Positions 1 through 5,358 of a stretch of 5,744 nt of DNA are shown piece after piece (the stretch's first letter is position 1; every line of letters begins with the position of its first letter). The notes below the pieces were generated by a model. It was not told the origin of the DNA. It made no database searches and was given only the letters and a program-made list of their open reading frames with translations. This stretch comes from CAZQYC01 sp043746555 (lineage in GTDB: Bacteria; Pseudomonadota; Gammaproteobacteria; Steroidobacterales; Steroidobacteraceae). Location: positions 1 through 5,744 of the forward strand of contig JAYTQU010000226.1 in assembly GCA_043746555.1 (NCBI GenBank), read 5' to 3'. A program made the position numbers and the translations under genes.

Positions 1-1
1 G

Positions 2-232
2 TTTGGTGGCGCTGAGTTTTCGGCCGCCGACATCATGATGTTGTTCCCGTTAAATGTTGCCACATCGCTCAACATCGTAGACGCCGCGCAATTTCCGAAG
101 ATTGCTGCGTGGAAGGAAAAGATCGAAGCACGCCCCGCCTATAAGCGAATGCTGGCAAAGGCGCGGCCGGACGGTTTGATTGGCGCCTTGCCAAAAGTAT
201 CAGTTCATGCTCCCGCCGGTCCGCGCAAGTAA
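2..232 (+). CDS. Glutathione S-transferase family protein, C-terminal part (5' end outside the window)
   Basis: The frame is open from the first bases and ends at TAA 230-232, giving the last 76 residues of a longer protein. Near its start it reads FSAADIMM, which fits the GST C-terminal helical domain: the S-x-x-D N-capping box at the start of the core helix. Further on, a WKEKIEARPAYKRML stretch matches the late GST helix that usually carries an 'ARPA' element. The tail is a Pro/Lys-rich extension past the usual end. GSTs are cytosolic and conjugate or reduce electrophiles with glutathione; the thioredoxin-like glutathione-binding domain is not in view, so the subclass and substrate cannot be told. 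A first ATG at 35 lies inside the helical domain and is not a credible start. The haem-motif gene begins 57 bases downstream on the same strand, and a second GST follows it. Confidence 0.85.
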   Translation, partial: FGGAEFSAADIMMLFPLNVATSLNIVDAAQFPKIAAWKEKIEARPAYKRMLAKARPDGLIGALPKVSVHAPAGPRK

Positions 233-289
233 GCACAACTAACTGCAACTGACCGCGGCGATTGCACATCATTTGGATACTAAACAAGT

Positions 290-841
290 ATGAAATTATC
301 GAAACTATGTTCGTTGGCAACGTGTGGCGCGCTGCTGTTGTCGGTGACGAGTACGGTATGGAGCGACGATTCGAAACAGCTCGCCGTCACCGACAATACG
401 TTTAAGTGTCTACAAGAAATGACACCCGTGCGCGGATTCTTCGTGGCAAATCTCCTCGGAAAACTGGACGACACATTGACGGTTGCGAATTCCCTCACGG
501 GTGGCCGCTACCCGCCCGGCTCGGTGATTCAGTTGGTGCCGACTGAAGTCATGGTCAAACACAAAGAGGGCTGGAATCCGACCACCAAGGATTGGGAATT
601 TTTCGAACTCAATGTTTCAAGCGAAGGCAGCAAAATCAAAGTGCGCGGTACGACCGCTGTCGTGAATCGCTTCGGCGGCAACTGCTTTGGGTGTCATGTG
701 GCCGCCAAGCCCGAGTGGGATTCGATTTGCGAAAAAGATCATGGCTGTGCGCCGCTGCCGATTACAACCGATCGCATCGTTGCCATTCAAAAAGCCGACC
801 CGCGATGTAAGCAATCGGCAACCAAATTCACCAACCCGTAG
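290..841 (+). CDS. Exported haem-binding protein, cytochrome P460-like (CxxCH)
   Basis: This gene encodes 183 residues. Residues 1-25 look like a Sec signal peptide: K3 and K5, a hydrophobic core about 8-20, and likely cleavage after VWS25 before DD. One haem-c motif, CFGCH, is at 132-136, followed by AAKPEWD. A YPPGSV segment at 74-79 precedes a predicted beta-rich part with DWEFFEL at 101-107. An exported protein with a YPxG element and a single late CxxCH is the layout I associate with cytochrome P460 and related periplasmic haem proteins; that assignment is by memory of the family, not a search. Cysteines 147, 153 and 173 after the motif could form disulfides. In P460 proteins the haem is also cross-linked to a lysine; I cannot say which lysine, if any, would do that here. 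The ATG at 290 has no good ribosome-binding site, but it is the only start that keeps the signal peptide. It lies between two GST genes, probably in one operon. Confidence 0.7.
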   Translation: MKLSKLCSLATCGALLLSVTSTVWSDDSKQLAVTDNTFKCLQEMTPVRGFFVANLLGKLDDTLTVANSLTGGRYPPGSVIQLVPTEVMVKHKEGWNPTTKDWEFFELNVSSEGSKIKVRGTTAVVNRFGGNCFGCHVAAKPEWDSICEKDHGCAPLPITTDRIVAIQKADPRCKQSATKFTNP

Positions 842-850
842 TCACGCACA

Positions 851-1468
851 ATGTTAACGCTTCACCACCTGCGAATTGGACGCTCCATCTTTACTGTATG
901 GCTGCTCGAAGAACTTGGCGTGCAGTACGCATTGAAGGAATATTTTCGCAACCCGACGACGATGCGCGCGGGTGACGATTTGAAAGTCATCCATCCCTTG
1001 GGCAAGTCGCCGGTTATTGAAGACGGCGATCTCGTGCTGTCCGAATCCGGCGCCATCACGAGTTACTTGTTGGATAAGTTCGACAGCGACCACAAGTTCT
1101 CGCCACCGCGAACCGACATTAATGCATGGGCGAAATATACGCAGTGGCTTCACTACTCCGAAGGCTCCGTATTTACGCCGCTGTTAATCAAGATGTTATC
1201 GATGCGCGAACAAACGCCCAGCCCAGCGCTCACCGCGTTTAGCGACAAAGAGATTGCGCTTCATCTTGGCCACATCGCAAATCAATTGGCAGACAACGAA
1301 TTTATTTTGGGCGATCGAATCAGCGGCACCGACTTTGGCATTAGCTACATGGTCTCGATGGCGCAACGACTCGGTCAACTAAAAAACCATCCAACACTGC
1401 TAAGTTACATCGAACGCAACAAGGCACGACCGGCTTTTAAGTCCGCGATTGCGCGAGCGGTGGAATAG
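851..1468 (+). CDS. Glutathione S-transferase family protein
   Basis: This is a complete GST of 205 residues, a normal length for the cytosolic family. The N-terminal thioredoxin-like domain covers about 1-80. It contains RSIFTVWLLEELGV at 11-24, where the active-site Ser/Tyr normally lies in the loop before the helix (S12 is a candidate). It also has the cis-proline segment GKSPVI (P54) and the glutathione gamma-glutamyl contact SES at 64-66. The helical domain runs from about 88 to the end, with an S-x-x-D capping box at 158-161 (SGTD) and a late NKARPAFKSAI segment at 190-200. The ATG starts 9 bases after the stop of the haem-motif gene, which suggests co-transcription, although no strong Shine-Dalgarno sequence is visible. 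The substrate is unknown. Its C-terminal half resembles the partial GST at the window start only at the family level, so the two are not a recent duplication. Confidence 0.9.
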   Translation: MLTLHHLRIGRSIFTVWLLEELGVQYALKEYFRNPTTMRAGDDLKVIHPLGKSPVIEDGDLVLSESGAITSYLLDKFDSDHKFSPPRTDINAWAKYTQWLHYSEGSVFTPLLIKMLSMREQTPSPALTAFSDKEIALHLGHIANQLADNEFILGDRISGTDFGISYMVSMAQRLGQLKNHPTLLSYIERNKARPAFKSAIARAVE

Positions 1469-1476
1469 TTTCGAAT

Positions 1477-1641
1477 CTAAATAAGCAGCGACTCGACTCC
1501 AGGCGGACGCTCCCGCTGCGTGAGATTGGATATCGTCGACAGGTCGTGCATGTTGGAATGCCCATCGTCCAATCGCGACGCATGATAAATTTTATCACTA
1601 GCAACCGCACTGAAGCCTAAGCACACCAACGCAAGAAGCAA
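1477..1641 (-). CDS. Possible small exported protein (TTG start, or 3' remnant of a gene broken by TGA)
   Basis: Reading the minus strand from TTG 1641-1639 gives 54 residues ending at TAG (1479-1477). The first 14 (LLLALVCLGFSAVA) look like the hydrophobic core of a signal peptide with an AVA cleavage site, followed by a polar mature part that starts SDKIYHASRLDDGHSN. An in-frame TGA sits directly before the TTG. Upstream of that the frame is open again and reads DTRKTQ, a basic stretch of the kind expected as the n-region of a signal peptide. So the gene may start at TTG without a charged n-region, or the TGA may have broken a slightly longer gene. No clear ribosome-binding site is visible. 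Its stop is 8 bases from the stop of the convergent GST. I do not recognise the mature sequence, and chance reading is possible. Confidence 0.35.
   Translation of the reverse strand: MLLALVCLGFSAVASDKIYHASRLDDGHSNMHDLSTISNLTQRERPPGVESLLI
1583..1597. repeat. Perfect 15-base inverted repeat (7-1-7)
   Basis: The sequence TGATAAA-T-TTTATCA is a perfect palindrome around one central base. It is AT-rich in a more GC-rich setting, and it lies inside the candidate small ORF. It could be a protein-binding site, but there is no adjacent promoter or gene start to support that, and it may be coincidence. Confidence 0.4.
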
Positions 1642-1788
1642 TCACTGAGTCTTTCGCGTATCGCTTATTCTAATGAATACCGCGGCGTTGTTTGCGGCCA
1701 TTTCGGCTGCGGCGTGGCGACAAGCCGCGGACGATGAGCAATGGAAATCCGTCCCATTTAAAAAGTGCGGGCACCAATTGTCGCTCGT

Positions 1789-1809
1789 GCGCCCATGCGC
1801 CCATGCGCC
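1789..1809. repeat. Short tandem repeat, unit GCGCCCAT, about 2.6 copies
   Basis: Two full copies of GCGCCCAT (1789-1796 and 1797-1804) are followed by a partial GCGCC. The unit length is not a multiple of three, so copy-number change would shift any frame that crosses it, which argues against a constrained coding sequence here. Confidence 0.6.
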
Positions 1810-1892
1810 GTCAGGACCGGATCGCCGATAGACGAGGCTCAACTATCTAAAGTGAGCACCGGCACGGAATTTATCCCGCCTTTCTCATCCGC

Positions 1893-2750
1893 CTAGTCTT
1901 GGCTCTCGACCATAATCTTCGATTGCCCGATCATCCACGCGATGCCGACACCGCCGGACAAATAGGAGCCGCGTTTGACCAACGGGCTATCGGCAAAGGC
2001 GGCGTTGGTTAGCGTGTCGTAACGCATGTAAGCGCCGACCCAATATTTCGGCAAGCGCTTTGATAACGCGGCGATAAATTGCGTGCCGGAGTAACCCCCG
2101 TTTGCTTCATAGGCGGGACGACTGGCCGTCGCAAACTCATTCGCAATCGAATAGAAGTAGGCGTGATACTTGCGATCCGCGTACATCGGTCCTGCTGCAA
2201 GTCCGAAGTTCCAACCCTTGCGACCAAATGGATCGATAATATCCAAGTTGAAATGCGGCGAGAACACCCAGCCAATCGGTTTTGGCGAAGCTTCGACAGT
2301 GATCGGCGCGCGCAAGGGCAATTGCAAATCGAGCTTCACGTGCCGATCGCTCGCGTGCCACAAATGCCAATCGAGTGAAGGCCCGATTTCCACCGTGGAT
2401 CTCAGATCCGGCATGCCTTTTCGCGCCGAGTTGCTATCGCTATTGATCGGAACCGTGGCGTTCACACTGACATTGAGTTCGGCGTATTCGCTGTTGAAAA
2501 ATCTCCCACGCACGCCGTCGCGATCTGCTTTGAGAAACGGCCCGCGATAAACCACATACGGCACCGGTATCGGATACGCATGCGTGACATCCGACCCACG
2601 ATAGTCGGGAAACATCACCGTACCGATTCCCAAGCCCGCTTCCCAGAGAGGTTTCTGCTCTGCATGTGCCGGCGCTGATCCGATGCTCGCGACGCAAAGT
2701 GCCATCGCGACGATGAGGTTGCCGATATTGGTCTGGTAGTGCGCGCTCAT
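1893..2750 (-). CDS. MipA/OmpV family outer-membrane protein
   Basis: From the ATG at 2750 this gives 285 residues. Residues 1-30 form a signal peptide (hydrophobic core about 10-24, cleavage after APAHA30 before EQ). The mature protein opens with WEAGLGIGTVMFPDYRGS (35-53) and continues to a PVPYVVYRG segment (62-70); these are hallmarks of the MipA/OmpV family, in which strands of a predicted outer-membrane beta-barrel alternate with loops. The pattern of alternating hydrophobic residues and aromatic girdles continues to a C-terminal GGVGIAWMIGQS strand, followed by a short polar tail. MipA in E. coli was described as a scaffold between murein hydrolase MltA and PBP1B, and OmpV-type members occur in vibrios; the role here is not known. 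A TTG at 2786 would add 12 residues before the signal peptide, so the ATG is preferred. It is divergent from the methyltransferase at 2843. Confidence 0.9.
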   Translation of the reverse strand: MSAHYQTNIGNLIVAMALCVASIGSAPAHAEQKPLWEAGLGIGTVMFPDYRGSDVTHAYPIPVPYVVYRGPFLKADRDGVRGRFFNSEYAELNVSVNATVPINSDSNSARKGMPDLRSTVEIGPSLDWHLWHASDRHVKLDLQLPLRAPITVEASPKPIGWVFSPHFNLDIIDPFGRKGWNFGLAAGPMYADRKYHAYFYSIANEFATASRPAYEANGGYSGTQFIAALSKRLPKYWVGAYMRYDTLTNAAFADSPLVKRGSYLSGGVGIAWMIGQSKIMVESQD

Positions 2751-2842
2751 GTTCAATTGATCCGCCGTCGTGGAAGTAAGAAACAAATCGATTTCGCGGC
2801 ACTTCTCGCTGTAAACAGACCGCGAGTGTAGAGTATTAAGGA
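2751..2842. promoter_or_regulatory. Divergent intergenic region, expected to hold two promoters
   Basis: These 92 bases separate the ATG of the MipA/OmpV gene (minus) from the ATG of the methyltransferase (plus), so promoters for both should lie here or overlap the gene starts. I cannot point to a convincing -35/-10 pair on either strand: a TTTACA on the minus strand is a fair -35, but the base run 17 positions on is a poor -10. The call rests on gene arrangement only. Confidence 0.3.
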
Positions 2843-3544
2843 ATGAATGCCTCAGTATCTACGTCTGCGCGACCGGTCGCTGCGGATATCGCCCGATGCT
2901 ACGGTCAAAGCCGCTCATACTATTGGTACGCACGCTGCAAACTCGCGAGCGACCCTCTCTACGCTGCAGTGCTCGACGTGTGCCGACCGTTGACCTCTCC
3001 GTTACTCGATGTCGGCTGCGGCGTGGGGTTGCTAGCATTGTACCTGCGCGCCGGCGGAGTCAGCGTGGACTATCACGGCGTCGACATCGACGCGAGGAAG
3101 ATCGCTTTGGCACGCCTCGCGGCTAAGACAAGCGGCCATACCGATGTGCGCTTCGAGAGCGGCGATGTCACTTCGATATTTCCCTCGCATCGAGGCTCGG
3201 TCGCATTGCTCGATGTGCTGCAGTATGTGGACGAATCGGCACGTGCGCAGCTCATTGCCCGTGCCGCCGACTGCGTGACCGCGAATGGCCAGCTGATTCT
3301 TAGAGTGGGACTCAACGACGCCAGTTGGCGTTCGACTCTCACGCGATGCAGCGATCGAATGCAGCGCTTCGCGCGTTGGATACTCACTCCGCCGAGATCG
3401 CAACCGACGCGCGCCGAGCTGATTGCGCTGCTCACGGCCAACGGCCTGCGCTGCAATTTCTATCCGCTATGGGGACGCACGCCGTTCAACAATTGGCTGC
3501 TCGTCGGCGCTCGATCAACATCCGAACTTATAAACTCTGCGTAG
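2843..3544 (+). CDS. Class I SAM-dependent methyltransferase
   Basis: This is a 233-residue protein with a Rossmann-type methyltransferase fold. Motif I is LLDVGCGVG at 54-62, which binds the methionine part of S-adenosylmethionine. The acidic residue at the end of strand 2 (GVDID 79-83) should contact the ribose. FESGDVTSI at 104-112 fits the adenine-contacting segment, and LLDVLQYV at 122-129 is the motif IV region. It is followed by an RLRV-like strand (LILRVG 151-156) and a C-terminal part with RTPFNNWLLVGAR that completes the sheet. Before motif I there is an aromatic-rich element, SYYWYARCKLASDPLY (25-40), which I recall from methyltransferases of aryl polyene-type clusters; this link is a recollection, not a search. 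The methyl acceptor is unknown. The AAGGA at 2838-2842 abuts the ATG, so the ribosome-binding spacing is odd. The 3' end converges with another methyltransferase gene. Confidence 0.87.
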   Translation: MNASVSTSARPVAADIARCYGQSRSYYWYARCKLASDPLYAAVLDVCRPLTSPLLDVGCGVGLLALYLRAGGVSVDYHGVDIDARKIALARLAAKTSGHTDVRFESGDVTSIFPSHRGSVALLDVLQYVDESARAQLIARAADCVTANGQLILRVGLNDASWRSTLTRCSDRMQRFARWILTPPRSQPTRAELIALLTANGLRCNFYPLWGRTPFNNWLLVGARSTSELINSA

Positions 3545-3558
3545 ATCGCGCTAGCTTC

Positions 3559-3599
3559 GTCGAGCGCTGCGACAATCGACCTATTTTTTTGCGTCGATT
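3559..3599. terminator. Possible terminator between the convergent methyltransferases
   Basis: The 61-base gap contains GTCGA at 3559-3563 and TCGAC at 3576-3580, a 5-bp stem with a 12-base loop, followed after three bases by a run of seven T (3584-3590). That orientation would serve the plus-strand methyltransferase. A competing 7-bp stem pairs AATCGAC (3574-3580) with GTCGATT (3593-3599) and places the T-run in the loop. Both stems are weak, so the site is suggested mainly by the T-run and its position. Confidence 0.35.
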
Positions 3600-3605
3600 T
3601 GCTGC

Positions 3606-4340
3606 TTAAACGGGGCCGCGCTTGCGACACACGAGCAATACCTCATCGACATCCTCTGAGTCCTTGAAACCGGGCGTGATCGTGAGTTTTTTCTGAAAGC
3701 GTACACCCAGCGGCATGAAGACTCGGTTGTACCACCACATTGCTTGCTCGCGTCGATGCGCAAGAAACCACATCCCCACATCGACTAGCCGCGACGACTT
3801 GGGTTGCATGCCATAGACAGCGCTTTGCTCTACTAAGAATCCATGTGCCGCAAGCTTGGAGAGCAACTGCTGCGGCTCATAGCGGCGACGATGCCCGACG
3901 AACTCGTCGAACGTCGTCCAATGCGCGGAATACAACGGCACGGAGAGCAACAAGAACGCACCCGATACGGACACGCGCGACAGTTCGGCGAGGACTGCAT
4001 CGTCGTCATCCACATGTTCGACGATGTCAAAGGCGCAGACCAAGTTGAACGCACGATCCGCAAACGGCAACGCGGAAACCAATGCGATGCTCGCGTTCGC
4101 ACCTCGCTCGCGAAGTTTCGCGACGGCGGGAGGACTAATATCGACGAAATGCGTCCCCTCAAGCGGCAGCCGCGGCCGCAAACCCGGTGCAACTTCGAGC
4201 CGCTGCTGATCAGGAGAAACCAGCGAACTCACGAGCGGCCACGTATTAAAACGCTGAGGCTCAACCAAACGCGCACTCGCCCACAACGGATCGTAGAACC
4301 GGCGGTTTACTTCGAGCAAAGCCGAATCGGCGGGCATCAT
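3606..4340 (-). CDS. Class I SAM-dependent methyltransferase with variant motif I
   Basis: From the ATG at 4340 this gives 244 residues. Motif I is degenerate: RLEVAPGLRPRLP at 47-59, where the usual GxGxG is replaced by an APGLRP loop. The acidic residue is present in THFVDIS (D67), then SALPFADRAFNLV at 89-101, then the motif IV region FDIVEHVDDDD at 104-114 with the E-H pair common in Methyltransf_11 proteins. A later LLLSVPLY strand at 130-137 and an RRYEPQQLLSKLAAHGF segment at 153-168 match the usual helix after it. This pattern supports a small-molecule or lipid/sugar methyltransferase of cytosolic location, acceptor unknown. A TTG at 4352 would add four residues; the ATG is chosen because no ribosome-binding site favours the TTG. 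It is not a close copy of the neighbouring methyltransferase. Upstream is a long empty region, so it probably has its own promoter. Confidence 0.85.
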   Translation of the reverse strand: MMPADSALLEVNRRFYDPLWASARLVEPQRFNTWPLVSSLVSPDQQRLEVAPGLRPRLPLEGTHFVDISPPAVAKLRERGANASIALVSALPFADRAFNLVCAFDIVEHVDDDDAVLAELSRVSVSGAFLLLSVPLYSAHWTTFDEFVGHRRRYEPQQLLSKLAAHGFLVEQSAVYGMQPKSSRLVDVGMWFLAHRREQAMWWYNRVFMPLGVRFQKKLTITPGFKDSEDVDEVLLVCRKRGPV

Positions 4341-4923
4341 GTCGGTGTCCAACTTCGCGCGCGAGCGCGGCAGGATGGTTGTGACCTCAGTCGATTTCCA
4401 TTAGACCAAGCCGAGGACGAAACGGAAGAAGGGATTGCGTCTGCGACGTTATACTATTGGCTCGACAACGCAAGATCTAGTCTAAAGGTAAAACAGTGCC
4501 GGAAAGCTTCGGTGTCTGTACCTACAAGTCAAGATTCCTAACGGAGCTTCGGATCGGAAATGTTCAAATGTATGCACCCGCACGAGAACCTCCGAGCATT
4601 AAGTCGCGTGCCCCAGCTCCTTCCAATTGCTCTCGCTGACCGCAGGCATGAAATGGGGACATTCAAGGCTTTCGCAAGGTTTTCGAGTCTGCAGCGCCTT
4701 AACCCCAATCATTGATTCCGACAACCAAACTGCAGTTGTAAAAATCGTGAATGCCTCCACTTCCTTCCATCTCCTAATTTTTCCGCATGATGAGTTCGAA
4801 GCAACTTAACTGTACGGGTCACGGTTCATCGAGCACCCGATCAATCCAACGTGCGCTAGCAAACAGACCTCAAGCCACAAACGCTGTTTACTAAGCTCAG
4901 CCGCCCGCTTGCTGTGAAAAGCA
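4341..4923. other. Intergenic stretch of about 580 bases with no supported gene
   Basis: All six frames are poor here. The longest readings are a plus-strand one at 4627-4809 and a minus-strand one entering from the right (to 4806); neither has a domain, a ribosome-binding site or consistent codon use. No tRNA cloverleaf or other RNA gene is recognisable. There is a 10-base palindrome, AACTGCAGTT, at 4728-4737, and a GAAATGGGGACATTC at 4649-4663 that recalls sequences near REP-type transposases. Base composition looks more AT-rich than in the genes. It may contain promoters for both flanking genes or be decayed sequence. Confidence 0.5.
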
Positions 4924-5133
4924 ATGGCACGGGGATCATTCCTTCGTTCACGAGTCGTGTCTCTCTTTCGGAGCCGTCCTACAAGCCGGTGCCCTATGCG
5001 CAATTTAACTCACCCTACTGTTCCGAACGCTTCCGTAGCTCAGGTTCAGATCGAGGCGCACTCGTTGGTTTTGGAGCAATCGAATAAAGATTCGATAGAC
5101 CAGTCGACGCCCGCAGCTTCGTTATTGCACGTG

Positions 5134-5358
5134 CTCAATAAAAGCGAGGAGATTAAAGGCATAGTTGAAGAATGCGCGGCGGATCTCTCGTCGGTGAATT
5201 CAACGCTCAATGATCAACTCAACAATGATCAACTCAACAACAATGCCGCGCACCCCGGCGTATTGGGAGCGATTGAAGCGAGCGAAGGAATCGAAAGCAG
5301 AATCCAAGAGGCGGCCGAGGATTTGGCCACAGTCAACCTGGCGCTAGGAGCGGAGGTC
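5134..5358 (+). repeat. Protein-level internal repeat in the cyclase N-terminal region
   Basis: Two segments of about 29 residues, 46 residues apart, align. Residues 71-99 and 117-145 share S-E-x-I, then E-x-A-x-D-L, then V-N-x-x-L, with at least ten identities. They are encoded at 5134-5220 and 5272-5358. The heptad-like spacing suggests paired helices of a signalling or dimerisation module ahead of the GGDEF domain. The DNA of the two copies differs, so the duplication is old. Confidence 0.6.
5208..5240 (+). repeat. Perfect 15-base tandem duplication (in frame)
   Basis: TGATCAACTCAACAA occurs twice in direct succession at 5211-5225 and 5226-5240; with the preceding CAA the 15-base period holds over 33 bases. 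It encodes NDQLN twice within the cyclase N-terminal region, between the two helical repeats. The unit is a multiple of three, so gain or loss changes linker length by five residues and keeps the frame. Confidence 0.85.

Larger units (their letters stand above)
1469..1892. other. Gene-poor intergenic stretch of 424 bases
   Basis: Between the GST and the mipA-type gene the only candidate I would list is the small minus-strand ORF at 1477-1641. A plus-strand reading of 52 codons (1673-1831) begins with an Ala-rich hydrophobic segment but has no recognisable domain and overlaps an equally unconvincing minus-strand frame. Two small sequence features are visible: a perfect 7-1-7 inverted repeat at 1583-1597 and a short 8-base tandem repeat at 1789-1809. 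A 5-bp inverted repeat (GCTCA 1837-1841, TGAGC 1853-1857) lies 3' of the mipA-type gene but has no T-tract, so I do not call it a terminator. Confidence 0.5.

Noticed and set aside
305..328. Cysteines in the signal peptide of the haem protein as a lipoprotein lipobox
   Set aside because: The residues before the cysteines (LSKLC, LATC) do not fit the L-[AST]-[GA]-C lipobox, and C12 lies too early in the hydrophobic core.
1673..1831. 52-codon plus-strand frame starting with an Ala-rich hydrophobic stretch
   Set aside because: No ribosome-binding site, no domain, crosses an 8-base tandem repeat, and its signal-like start has no cleavage site. Kept only as a note.
1642..1842. 66-codon minus-strand frame
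   Set aside because: Its last few codons matter as a possible n-region of the small exported protein, but the rest is Cys/His/Ala-rich with no recognisable content.
2079..2550. Plus-strand open frames inside the MipA/OmpV gene
   Set aside because: Shadow frames of a strongly supported minus-strand gene, with Arg/Ser/Cys-rich translations and no motifs.
3032..3456. Minus-strand open frames opposite the first methyltransferase
   Set aside because: Antisense shadows of a gene with intact SAM-binding motifs.
3843..4541. Plus-strand open frame of 232 codons opposite the second methyltransferase
   Set aside because: It is antisense to a gene with clear methyltransferase motifs, is Arg/Gln-rich with no domain, and its continuation past the gene start shows nothing recognisable.
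4627..4809. Plus-strand frame of 60 codons in the intergenic region
   Set aside because: No recognisable domain, poor ribosome-binding site, mixed codon use.
4806..5003. Minus-strand frame of 65 codons overlapping the cyclase start
   Set aside because: Overlaps the N-terminal region of the cyclase gene on the other strand, has a basic low-complexity beginning and no known motif.
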